Positions 13,332-20,720 of a stretch of DNA of 27,711 nucleotides are shown in pieces. Location of the stretch: NCBI GenBank assembly GCA_027021605.1, contig JALUUA010000264.1, positions 1 through 27,711 of the forward strand, written 5' to 3'. The notes under the pieces were generated by a model, which worked only from the letters and a program-made list of their open reading frames with translations, did not search any database and was not told the DNA's origin. How positions within the stretch are numbered: the first letter of the stretch is position 1; every line of letters starts with the position of its first letter. Made by a program: the position numbers and the translations under genes. This stretch comes from Candidatus Bipolaricaulota bacterium (GTDB lineage: Bacteria; Bipolaricaulota; Bipolaricaulia; RBG-16-55-9).

Positions 13332-13964
13332 CTAAGAGATTAGAGTAGATGTGATTAAAATAGCATCTACTTCCTCATCGTCGTCGTAATCGACGCCCTT
13401 GACCGGATGGAGCGATCGTAGGGCTTCAATCACCTTGGACTCGGGTAGCCCCATATATCGGCTGATCTCCACTACCGTTGGGGATCTTCCCCTTTCTTGG
13501 AAGAACTCTTCGGAGAAGCGTTGGATCGCACGAGCGCGCTTTCTGAGCGTCTTGCCGATCTTGACGGGACCCCTCTCCAAGGCCCGCAGGATCTCCGAGC
13601 GGATCCACCAGGCGGCGTACGTGCTGAGCCGATGGCCTTGGGTCCAGTCGAACTCCTCCGCGGCCTTGAGGAGACCGACGTTTCCCTCCTGAATCAAATC
13701 GACCAGGGGAAGATCGCAGCCGGCGTAGCGCTTGGCGACCTGGACCACGACCCAGAGATTGGCCTTGATCAGATCCTCTTTGGCCTTGATGTCGCCCTGG
13801 GCTGCCAGCCGGGCTAAGCGGGCCTCCTCGTCTGGGTCGAGTCGGGGGATCTTCCTGATCTCCGCGAGGTACAGGTCGAGGACGCTCTTCGTGGTGGTTT
13901 CGTCGTCGCCTGTCTCCGCATTTGTGGTCAGCCCCCGCAGATCCCGGGTGAAGGACACTCCCAT
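13332..13964 (-). CDS. Sigma-70 family factor lacking region 4
   Basis: A 210-residue protein. The ATG at 13964 is chosen because it follows AAGGGGGTGATCACG and starts 5 bases after the GreA-C-like stop; an ORF start at 14018 would overlap that gene. Region 1.2 is DLYLAEIRKIPRLDPDEEARLARLAAQGD. Region 2 is NLWVVVQVAKRY, LVDLIQEGNVGLLKAAEEFDW and LSTYAAWWIRSEILRALER, close to housekeeping-type sigma (core binding, -10 melting). Region 3 is RGRSPTVVEISRYMGLPESKVIEALR. The protein then ends with an acidic DYDDDEEVDAIL tail where region 4 should begin. It should bind core RNA polymerase but lacks the -35 reader and flap-tip contact, unless the next protein provides them. Lying within a CRISPR locus is unusual. 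Confidence 0.9.
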   Translation of the reverse strand: MGVSFTRDLRGLTTNAETGDDETTTKSVLDLYLAEIRKIPRLDPDEEARLARLAAQGDIKAKEDLIKANLWVVVQVAKRYAGCDLPLVDLIQEGNVGLLKAAEEFDWTQGHRLSTYAAWWIRSEILRALERGPVKIGKTLRKRARAIQRFSEEFFQERGRSPTVVEISRYMGLPESKVIEALRSLHPVKGVDYDDDEEVDAILITSTLIS

Positions 13965-13969
13965 CGTGA

Positions 13970-14323
13970 TCACCCCCTTGATGAGGGCTGGAGCGGCTGA
14001 ATCTCGAGAATCTCCCAATGGAAGGTGCCGCCGGGAGCCTCAACTTCGACCACATTGCCCACCCGCCAGGGGTGGCTCAGCAGCGCCCGCCCCAGGGGGC
14101 TGCGATCCGTGATCTCGGTGCATCCGTTGAAGAGGACGTCGTCGAGGTCGTCGCGGCAGACCCTGTCCCGGTGGCCGTTGGCCGTCCCGAAGCGGATCCG
14201 AGGGTCAACGTAGGGGACCAGCTTAATCCGCTCCTCCGCGCCCGTCTCCACGTTCCGAAGCCGGACCGTCGAGCCGAGCCGAACCGTCAAACCTTCGACG
14301 TTGTCCGTCCCGGTGTTCTCCAT
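13970..14323 (-). CDS. GreA/GreB C-terminal-domain protein without coiled-coil finger
   Basis: A 117-residue protein. The second half, DRSPLGRALLSHPWRVGNVVEVEAPGGTFHWEILEI, is the hallmark of the GreA/GreB/Rnk C-terminal FKBP-like domain (SPLGRALLGK-x-x-GD-x-V-x-V-x-x-PGG), and LGSTVRLRNVETGAEERIKLV is its first strand pair. True Gre factors have an N-terminal coiled coil carrying two acidic residues that reach the RNA polymerase active site; here only about 12 residues precede the domain, so transcript-cleavage activity is not expected. It should dock at the rim of the secondary channel. The ribosome site is weak (GGTGAT). It is 5 bases upstream of the sigma gene, so the two are made together. 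Confidence 0.8.
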   Translation of the reverse strand: MENTGTDNVEGLTVRLGSTVRLRNVETGAEERIKLVPYVDPRIRFGTANGHRDRVCRDDLDDVLFNGCTEITDRSPLGRALLSHPWRVGNVVEVEAPGGTFHWEILEIQPLQPSSRG

Positions 14324-14446
14324 GCTGCGATCACCGGGATGATCCTCTGGCGCAATTATTTAGAGACAAAGGGGTGTGTTTTTATGGATTGTTTAGACGG
14401 AAGGACTTAAAGGTGAGCTGCTATACATGTTCAATGACGATTGATT

Positions 14447-15385
14447 CTATTCCTCGATATAGATCTCATGAGGTTCAAGGCTAACGCGGTACTCGCGGTT
14501 CCTTGTACTGCCTCGAACTTGGATCAGCTCCTTAATGCTACGATCACCTAAGGGCAGGGATGCGACTTCTTTGTTTATAGAAGCGCGAGCTTGGGACCGG
14601 ACACTAGGGGTATTGCCGTCTTGTAGCCGTCGAGGTCGAATCCAGCCCCCGTGTTGGGAGACGTTATACTTCTCCCCTTTGCGGGCTTTGCACAGCTCCA
14701 AAAGGAACCGCATAGGGCCACCCTTTGGATCGTGCTTTACCAGCGGATGGCCGTCGACTTCGCAATGGATTTCCTCTTCTCCACGATTTGAGCGAATGAC
14801 TTGTAGGTGTAGGCGAACGCTGCGAAAGAATCGGAGCGCTGCGCCCTCAAAGCGACGGAGGTCGACTTCGACCATACGCTGTCGAGCTTGCTCCCGGCGC
14901 TCCTCAGGGGGAAGTTCTGCCAGGCACCGTGCCTGATCCGCAGGTGGATCGTCTACATGCCAAACGACGGCGGGGTGAATCACTTTGGAGACGGCCGCGA
15001 GCATCAACACGGTGCGCATCGCCGGTATGCCGCTTTCCACGATGTGGAACTCTGCGTTTGAGTCCTCCTTAGAAACGTGATTTTTTATGTCATTCAGGAA
15101 ATCTATCAAAGGGTCGATAATCCTTTCGTATCGGGTTAGCTCGGTCGGATTGTGAATATTCAAGGACCAACCGCGACGCTCTTGAATGCCACAGTGCATC
15201 CAAAGATATTTCTTCGTCTCTTGATAAGCATCCTCCGTGGAGGGTGAATAGATGAGGTCCACCCGTTCCGGCTGCAGATACCACGCCGCAGTGACGATAG
15301 GGCGATCTCCCCTTGCGGAGACGGGATCATCCGGGGCTACGCAGCCGATCAGAACCCTCTTGCGCCCGGACCGGGACTCCTCCAT
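14447..15385 (-). CDS. CARF domain-winged helix transcription regulator
   Basis: A 312-residue protein; the ATG at 15385 follows GGGAGAGGGGG. The N-terminal half is CARF: KRVLIGCVAPDDP (first strand and loop), GDRPIVTAAWYLQPERVDLIYSP (helix and second strand) and FHIVESGIPAMRTVLMLAAVS, the ligand loop in the position of the SGTPQM motif of Csm6/Csx1. After a helical linker (RRFEGAALRFFRSVRLHL), residues 225-312 look like an OmpR-type winged helix (RFLLELCKARKGEKYNV, then VRSQARASINKEVAS, then IQVRGSTRNREYRVSL). There is no HEPN R-x4-6-H motif. It should bind cyclic oligoadenylate and change DNA binding. Likely targets are the neighbouring promoters (inference). It is in one leftward unit with the DHH gene; 123 A/T-rich bases separate it from the GreA-C/sigma pair. 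Confidence 0.75.
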   Translation of the reverse strand: MEESRSGRKRVLIGCVAPDDPVSARGDRPIVTAAWYLQPERVDLIYSPSTEDAYQETKKYLWMHCGIQERRGWSLNIHNPTELTRYERIIDPLIDFLNDIKNHVSKEDSNAEFHIVESGIPAMRTVLMLAAVSKVIHPAVVWHVDDPPADQARCLAELPPEERREQARQRMVEVDLRRFEGAALRFFRSVRLHLQVIRSNRGEEEIHCEVDGHPLVKHDPKGGPMRFLLELCKARKGEKYNVSQHGGWIRPRRLQDGNTPSVRSQARASINKEVASLPLGDRSIKELIQVRGSTRNREYRVSLEPHEIYIEE

Positions 15386-15408
15386 GGGTGCCCCCTCTCC
15401 CTACGTGA

Positions 15409-16284
15409 TCATGAGTGCTCCTGCACGATCGCGATAACTTCGGTAGGGTGTAATCGCGACCCCATGGCCGGGGACCCGATGATGGAGCGTCGTCCGCCCC
15501 AGCCCGGCTCTCGCTCGTTTAGGATGCGGAGCAGCGGCTCCAGCGAGAGGTCGGGGTCGCAGGTGGCGATGGTGTACTTGCGCACCGGCGGGTTCCCGAA
15601 GCGGGGGTGGCAGGCGATCGCCACTTCACATCCCCGTTGGTAGAGGATCCCCAGCGCGCCCACCGCTTCCGTCTCGAGGTAGCCTATGATCCGTCCCCCC
15701 TTCGATTGGAGAATCCTCGCTGCGGCCTTGGCCCGCTCGAGCGCCTCGTTCTCCTTCGCCTTGGCCTCCCGATAGCGACGCCACTCGGGGCGCGGCGGCA
15801 TCGCCCCAAAGGGATCGATCTCCTCTTTCAACACGATACGCAAGAGCTCTATCCCCGTCAAGAACTGCTCCTTGGGGTCTCGGACGACGAGGCGCATCCC
15901 GGAGAAGAGGGCCGACAGGGTCGGTTGGGGGACGGGTCGACCGCCGTTCTGAAGCTGCTTGGGGTCCGTATCGACGGCCGCCACGTACTCCACCAAGCGC
16001 CGAATTCTTGACGCTTTCTGTCGATCGGCCTTGGCCTGCGAGCTCCAAATGTCGTACGCCTGCACGCAGGCGGGCGGCAGCTCCCTTTGAGGGTCGTGAT
16101 GGTCAAAGTTGTTCCGATGGACCTGCCCGCTCCCCCCGGCCTCGATGCACAGGACGCGGGGATCTTCAAGGTCCGCGTCGTCTGCGCCCCGGGGGGCGAC
16201 GATGATCTCGTCGTTCGGGGTGACCCCCAAGAGCAGGGCGGTAAGGCAGGTGTCCAAATCCGGCTTCCGGATGACGACTTTCAT
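15409..16284 (-). CDS. DHH-family phosphoesterase (candidate signal-degrading enzyme)
   Basis: A 291-residue protein. MKVVIRKPDLDTCLTALLLG carries the first Asp motif (DLD), VLCIEAGG the second strand and NNFDHHDPQ the diagnostic DHH motif; RLVEYVAAVDTD supplies a further Asp. The C-terminal part (YLETEAVGALGILYQRGCEVAIACHPRFG, then GGRRSIIGSPAMGSRL) resembles a DHHA1-like substrate domain. The ATG at 16284 is chosen; GGAG lies 11 bases upstream, rather far, and an ORF start at 16320 is possible. DHH proteins hydrolyse phosphodiesters of short or cyclic nucleotides (NrnA, GdpP). Being the first gene of a leftward unit with a CARF regulator, degradation of cyclic oligoadenylate or its linear products is a reasonable hypothesis. 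Confidence 0.8.
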   Translation of the reverse strand: MKVVIRKPDLDTCLTALLLGVTPNDEIIVAPRGADDADLEDPRVLCIEAGGSGQVHRNNFDHHDPQRELPPACVQAYDIWSSQAKADRQKASRIRRLVEYVAAVDTDPKQLQNGGRPVPQPTLSALFSGMRLVVRDPKEQFLTGIELLRIVLKEEIDPFGAMPPRPEWRRYREAKAKENEALERAKAAARILQSKGGRIIGYLETEAVGALGILYQRGCEVAIACHPRFGNPPVRKYTIATCDPDLSLEPLLRILNEREPGWGGRRSIIGSPAMGSRLHPTEVIAIVQEHS

Positions 16285-16428
16285 CGTGTGAGCAGCTCCT
16301 TCCGACCCGGTTCGTGTCACTTCCTTTATGAAGCGTTTGGGAGCTGTATTTCGTCGTTTTGAAGCTTAACGTGGGCTTCTCAGCCCAGAATGCCAAGCTT
16401 CCCTCTAAGAGAAGCTGCTCGCCGAGCC

Positions 16429-16855
16429 ATCAGCATCCCTATTAGGGCCTCTCTTGGTGTTCCACCTGGTAGTGGCTATGGGCCGCGCTGAAGAAATGAA
16501 AGAGTTTTCATCCCTATTAGGGCCTCTCTTGGTGTTCCACAGAAGTATGACGGTAGACCTATAGTTAAACCAACGAAAGACAGTTTTCATCCCTATCAGG
16601 GCCTCTCTTGGTGTTCCACAATACGAAGGAGATAAGGAGGTATCGATGCGTGTATACCTCGGTTTTCATCCCTACTAGGGCCTCTCTTGGTGTTTCACAT
16701 TAAGGTTTAGTGTAAGCGAACAGCCACAATCCCCTCCACGTTTTCATCCCTACTAGGGCCTCTCTTGGTGTTTCACCTGGCAATGGTACAAAGAGGGCAC
16801 GATTGCAGATCTACAAGCGTTTTCATCCCTACTAGGGCCTCTCTTGGTGTTTCAC
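16429..16855 (-). CRISPR. CRISPR array 2: 6 repeats of 37 bp, 5 spacers
   Basis: Repeats start at 16429, 16504, 16583, 16662, 16740 and 16819; spacers are 38-42 bp. The repeat is the array 1 sequence with drift: the centre is CTATTA, CTATCA or CTACTA, and the 3' end (+ strand) is TTCCAC in the three left repeats and TTTCAC in the three right ones, versus TCTCAC in array 1. The leftmost repeat is degenerate at its outer end. The leader is on the right, so transcription is leftward, toward the DHH gene. One Cas6 and one Csm complex probably serve both arrays. Confidence 0.97.
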
Positions 16856-16919
16856 AGCCCCCCTCCGGGAGCCCCCTTATCTTGCGGCCTTTGGAGCCCG
16901 TTTGTCAACACCCCCGGCC
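16856..16919 (-). promoter_or_regulatory. Leader of array 2 (conserved with array 1)
   Basis: 64 bases nearly identical to 8586-8648, again with a leftward TTGACA (tgtcaa at 16903-16908 on the + strand) and the CTCC-GGAG hairpin next to the repeat. 16920-17157 up to the cas6 stop has no supported gene; it holds a CAAAACACC motif also found in leader 1 and another leftward TTGACA at 17133-17138 without a clear -10. Confidence 0.8.
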
Positions 16920-17157
16920 TTGCCTCGGCCGCCGACCCCGAAATTGCTTGAAACGCCGCTTCTCATCAGGGCAAAACACCCCTCCAAGACCCTTTAGGGA
17001 GATTTCCCGCTTTGGCAGCGATAATTTCATTATGAGCCCGCTCTCCAACGACGGGAGTGCCGAGGTGTTTTCCCGAGCATGCCGTTTGCCGCTCGGTTAG
17101 CCGTTGTTCTCCGTCCCGTGCTTGCCCTCACTTGTCAAAGACCTTGTTGGGAAAGGC

Positions 17158-18093
17158 TTATCTTGTTCTCCCGACTTTCGCGTCCAGACCCGCTTGGCTC
17201 CTATGGGGGGAAGCGAAGGGCTCGCGGCGGGTCTGGCCCATCCCCATCGCCGTCTTAGCCCCCACCCCGGCGAAGAAGGCGAAGTCCGCCAGCAGGTGGA
17301 GCAGGCGACCGATCGTGTCCCCCTCGGCCGTGGTCCGATCGAGGAGGAGCCGGTACTCGCACCGGCCCACAAACCCGGTCTCCGGGCCGTGAGGAAAGCG
17401 CAGGACCCGGGTGCGCAGCTCGTAGCGGGCCAGCTCCACGGCCCCGTCGATGACCTCATGGAGATCGGCCCCCAGGTGCACGGGGGAGAAGGCGTTCCAC
17501 TTCTCGGCCAGGGTGAGGAAGACGAGCCGGGGCAGGGGGAAGGGGAAGTTCCGCTTCCCCTTCCGAAAGGTCGTTGGGGAGAGGAACTGCAGGCCCAAGC
17601 GGCGGGGGGGACGGGGGCACTCCACCACCCAGCGGCGGTAGAGATCCGCATAGGCGATTTGGGCCGCCCAGGGGTGTTCCTCCGGCTTGGCGGTTGCCCC
17701 CACGACTTCGAGGGGAACGCCCAGCAGCTCCCACTGCTGGCCGCGGGCGGGTAGGGTCTCGCACAGCTCCAACAGCTGTTCCGACACCTCGCGGTCGAGG
17801 CCCGTCACCCGCAGCCAGTACTCCCCTTGGGGGTCGAGCCGGACGCTTCGTCCCCCGGCCGTCGGGGTCAGCGGGCCCTGCAGGGGCGAGGTGGTGAAGC
17901 GCACGGGTTGACGGGGTTGGGAGCCGGAGGCGTGCAGCCGCTCGGCCAGTTTGGGATCCACCTGCGCGATCGCCCCGAGGACGAGGCTGTAGATCGCCCG
18001 TCCCGCCGTGGCGGGCAGCTCGATTCCCTTCCCCCCGCCGTCGTTAGCGCCATAAGACCGGAGTTCGAGGCTGAACACTACGCTCGTAAGCAT
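17158..18093 (-). CDS. cas6: Cas6 CRISPR RNA endoribonuclease
   Basis: A 311-residue protein. Tandem RAMP/ferredoxin folds are suggested by LTSVVFSLELRS at the start, AGRAIYSLVLGAIAQVDPKLAERLHASG (helix where many Cas6 proteins keep their general-base His; the His in LHASG is a candidate), VRFTTSPLQGPL, and the C-terminal Gly-rich loop HLLADFAFFAGVGAKTAMGMGQTRR, the Cas6 signature that contacts the repeat RNA. The start ATG is 6 bases after the csm5 stop. It is the last gene of the leftward cas10-csm operon, just upstream of leader 2. It cuts array transcripts within the repeat to give crRNAs with a repeat-derived 5' handle. Confidence 0.92.
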   Translation of the reverse strand: MLTSVVFSLELRSYGANDGGGKGIELPATAGRAIYSLVLGAIAQVDPKLAERLHASGSQPRQPVRFTTSPLQGPLTPTAGGRSVRLDPQGEYWLRVTGLDREVSEQLLELCETLPARGQQWELLGVPLEVVGATAKPEEHPWAAQIAYADLYRRWVVECPRPPRRLGLQFLSPTTFRKGKRNFPFPLPRLVFLTLAEKWNAFSPVHLGADLHEVIDGAVELARYELRTRVLRFPHGPETGFVGRCEYRLLLDRTTAEGDTIGRLLHLLADFAFFAGVGAKTAMGMGQTRREPFASPHRSQAGLDAKVGRTR

Positions 18094-18099
18094 CCGGGA

Positions 18100-19290
18100 T
18101 CATCCCGACTTCGGCTCCGGGGCCAGGACGGTGCACCATCCTAAGGGCCGATCGTTGACGGTCAGGCGACGGGTCTTGGGGGCCGGGGCGGTCCCCCTGT
18201 TCTTGAAGAGACGGTTGCGCACCTCCCGAAGGCGCCCGGGTGGGAGGAGCAGGTCGATCGTCGTCCCCAGCATCCCGCCGCCCCAGCCGACGCGGAAGGT
18301 GGGCTCTTCCTCATCCCCAAAGTCGAAGACGCCGTGTTTCCCAAACTGTTCCTCGAAGAACTTGCGTTCGTGATTCAAAAGCGCTTGGACCCAGCGCCTC
18401 GCGGCTTCGAAGGGGTTTCGCACCAGCTCCTCGAGGACCTCGAACGGGAGGCCGTACGTCTGCGAGGCTTTGCGGAAATCTGCCAGCGTTTCTTGATCGA
18501 TGGTGAACTCGATAGAGAACTCCGTGCCCGGCTCCAGGCACTCCGCATAGATCGAAAAGCCTTTCGGCTCCGTTGCGCCGACGCTGTAGACCTTGATCTC
18601 CTCGACCCGAATCGTCTCGGACGGAAGCGGCTCGCTGTCGTGAACGTGGAGGACCCGCAGGATGTCCGTGTGAGGCTCCCCCCGTTTGCCCTGAAGGGAG
18701 AAGCCTTGGAGCAATTCGCGATCGAGAGCTTGGGCAAACTGTTTCCTTACCTTCGACTTTCCCTCACTCTTGAGCCTGCTTAGCCCTTGGTTGATCACGC
18801 GGGTAAGTAAGCTCCGACGGTTCGCTTCGGGGAGCCGTTCTAGGAGGGCAAAGAGGATGGCCACCCGCAGCGCGCCCTTGACGGCGCTTCCCGGGACGTA
18901 GGGCTGTTGGTAGCCGTTGCGGGCGAAGGCCCGCATCCCGCTTGGGCTTGTAGCCGCCGCCGCCTGAGGGCAGCGCACGGTGTAGAGGGCGATCTCCTCT
19001 AGAAGCTCCCGGCGCAGCCAACCCCGCTCCTCCAGGAAGCCCTGCAGGTGGGCCGGGCGGTCCTCTTCTAAGCGGCCGCGGATGAACGCGAGATAGTCGC
19101 CCTGTCTCCCCTCTTGCTGAAGGAAGCGGGCCCACTTGGCCCGCGAGATCACGTAGAGGGTCTCATCCAAGTGGGCGACCTCCAAGGGCTTCCAGACCTC
19201 CCCGCTCCCCAAGTGCACCGGGCTGAGGGCCTTGAACTGCACCCGCCGCTTGAGATAGCGCTCCGTCTCCTTCGTCTTCATCGTGCTCAT
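18100..19290 (-). CDS. csm5: Csm5, Cas7-family subunit capping the crRNA 3' end
   Basis: A 396-residue protein, normal for Csm5. VQFKALSPVHLGSGE is the first RAMP strand with its Gly-rich loop; LYVISRAKWARFLQ follows; NGYQQPYVPGSAVKGALRVAILFALLER is the characteristic PGSS-x-KGA-x-R motif; DILRVLHVHDSEPL is the Csm5 internal strand (R-V-x-D/S). The C-terminus carries GWGGGMLGTTIDLLLPPG, the usual Gly-rich end. It sits between csm3 (84-base gap) and cas6. In type III-A complexes Csm5 terminates the Csm3 backbone and recruits host nucleases for crRNA trimming. Confidence 0.93.
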   Translation of the reverse strand: MSTMKTKETERYLKRRVQFKALSPVHLGSGEVWKPLEVAHLDETLYVISRAKWARFLQQEGRQGDYLAFIRGRLEEDRPAHLQGFLEERGWLRRELLEEIALYTVRCPQAAAATSPSGMRAFARNGYQQPYVPGSAVKGALRVAILFALLERLPEANRRSLLTRVINQGLSRLKSEGKSKVRKQFAQALDRELLQGFSLQGKRGEPHTDILRVLHVHDSEPLPSETIRVEEIKVYSVGATEPKGFSIYAECLEPGTEFSIEFTIDQETLADFRKASQTYGLPFEVLEELVRNPFEAARRWVQALLNHERKFFEEQFGKHGVFDFGDEEEPTFRVGWGGGMLGTTIDLLLPPGRLREVRNRLFKNRGTAPAPKTRRLTVNDRPLGWCTVLAPEPKSG

Positions 19291-19374
19291 CGGGATTCCC
19301 TTCGCCGCTGGGCTTTTCGCGCTCGTATGCGCCGCACAAGCTGCGCGATCCGGAGCCGGATCCGCCTCCAGAGG

Positions 19375-20304
19375 CTAGGCTTGAAAGAACCCCGCCGCGT
19401 CGGGGATGACCTTCTTCTCCTGAATCGTTGGGAGAGTCGGCCACCCTTCGACCTTCTGCTCCCACGCCTCCCACTCCGAAACGGCCCGCTGCGAAAACAG
19501 CGACTCGCCCTCTTGCGCTGTCTCTTGGAGAAGCTCCTTCTGGAGGTTGGAGTCGGCGTTTAGGTGTTTGTAGTAGTCGCTCTTTAGGGCGGTAAACCCG
19601 CAGAAGTAGAACTTGATCTTGCCGGAGCCTCGGGAGCCGGAGCCGCCGAGCGCGTCGTCCTCCAACAGGCCCATCGTCAGCAGCAGGTTCTCCAAGTCTT
19701 CCTTGACTTCCTCGGGGTTCTCGACGTCGTAGACGATCTCGAAGGCGAAGTCGGAGCGGGGCGGGACGCGCTCCAGGGGTCGCGGGTTGGCCGCCGCGGT
19801 GATCCGATCGAGGGCGTTCTCGTACTTGATCTCGGTGAAGGGCAGATGTGTCTCGGCGTTATCCAGCTTGGCGCGGGTGTGCGGGGCCAAGAGGGCATCC
19901 CGGACCCGGAGGCGGGCGGGGAAGTTCGACCCCCGGTGTTGACTATCGGCCGAAGATCCGAACAAGCGGCAGACTGAGCACCCTGCCGCAGCGGTCTTCT
20001 CACCGTGTGCGTGAATCTTGATCGAGTAGCCTCTTCGCCCTATGTCTCTATTGAAGAACTCTGCCGGGTTGTTCGGCTGCTCTTCCTCGGCCACTTTTCT
20101 CTCCAAAAGCGACCGCAGCTTCCCCTTAAGGCTGCTGCCGGGGATATAGGGCTCTTGGGTGACGGGGTCTTTGATGACGGGGTTATCCAGGCCGCCGATC
20201 TCGATCACGCCCTTGGAGCCCCCGACGTGCAGCCCGGTGAGCGCCCGTACAACCCCCCGGATCACGATCTTTCCCAGCAAAGGACGGGCCAATTCATCGG
20301 GCAT
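19375..20304 (-). CDS. csm3: Csm3, Cas7 backbone subunit and target-RNA nuclease
   Basis: A 309-residue protein with the start at ATG 20304, 8 bases after AGGAGG; GTG 20313 and ATG 20310 are in-frame alternatives. VVRALTGLHVGGSKG opens the RAMP fold. IGGLDNPVIKD holds the catalytic Asp that cuts target RNA every 6 nt; PYIPGSSLKGKLRSLLER, GCSVCRLFGSS (metal-binding Cys pair) and FTEIKYENALDRITAAANPRPLERVPPRSDF (thumb loop) follow; the C-terminus has ALGGSGSRGSGKIKF, the conserved Gly-rich loop. All key elements look intact. The gene overlaps or abuts csm2. This is the standalone Csm3; another Csm3-like domain is fused to Csm4 upstream. Confidence 0.96.
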   Translation of the reverse strand: MPDELARPLLGKIVIRGVVRALTGLHVGGSKGVIEIGGLDNPVIKDPVTQEPYIPGSSLKGKLRSLLERKVAEEEQPNNPAEFFNRDIGRRGYSIKIHAHGEKTAAAGCSVCRLFGSSADSQHRGSNFPARLRVRDALLAPHTRAKLDNAETHLPFTEIKYENALDRITAAANPRPLERVPPRSDFAFEIVYDVENPEEVKEDLENLLLTMGLLEDDALGGSGSRGSGKIKFYFCGFTALKSDYYKHLNADSNLQKELLQETAQEGESLFSQRAVSEWEAWEQKVEGWPTLPTIQEKKVIPDAAGFFQA

Positions 20305-20309
20305 GGTCA

Positions 20310-20720
20310 TCACCTCCTCGTCCTGCCTGCCTGGGGTTGCCTGCGCTTTCCAAAGGCATTGAAAGCCACAATCGCCTCGATAAACCGCACCAACCGCTCA
20401 AAGTCTCGTTCATCCTGAACGAGAGAGATCTTGTCCATAACGGCGTTGCACACGTCCCTCAGTTTGCCGTGCTTGGAGGCCGTCCAGGCAAGCTCGACTT
20501 CGAGAAACCGCACACGGTCCCGGTCGAAGGCGCGCTGCTGCAGGAACTCACGCTGAAGCCTCTTGAAGGAGCTCAGGATCTTATACAGCTGGGTGCGGAC
20601 GGCCTCCTCCTGCCCAATTCCCGCGAGACCCTCCGCTGCCGTTAAGAGCTCCTCCGCCGGCCACTTCTTCAAGGGCTTGAGCCCTTCGCCTTCTTGTTCT
20701 TGCGCCGTCGGCTGACTCAT
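20310..20720 (-). CDS. csm2: Csm2, small subunit
   Basis: A 136-residue helical protein. LTAAEGLAGIGQEEAVRTQLYKILSSFKRLQREFL and FLEVELAWTASKHGKLRDVCNAVMDKI correspond to the Csm2 helical bundle (T-Q-x-R-K-x-Y and L-x-P-x-x-AY blocks, weakly kept). The ATG overlaps the stop of the csm3-csm4 fusion gene (ATGA, 20717-20720). It lines the inner filament of the complex, over the target RNA. Assignment rests on size, composition and position as much as on motifs. Confidence 0.85.
   Translation of the reverse strand: MSQPTAQEQEGEGLKPLKKWPAEELLTAAEGLAGIGQEEAVRTQLYKILSSFKRLQREFLQQRAFDRDRVRFLEVELAWTASKHGKLRDVCNAVMDKISLVQDERDFERLVRFIEAIVAFNAFGKRRQPQAGRTRR

Noticed and set aside
13318..13425. Frameshift joining the sigma factor to the HTH gene into one full sigma
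   Set aside because: The HTH frame is open upstream into the sigma 3' end, but there is no clear slippery site, the HTH gene has its own GAGGAG and ATG, and the sigma frame ends cleanly with TAG. Two genes are favoured, though the idea is not excluded.
14447..15385. CARF-HEPN RNase (Csm6/Csx1)
   Set aside because: The C-terminal half lacks an R-x4-6-H motif and looks like a winged helix instead.
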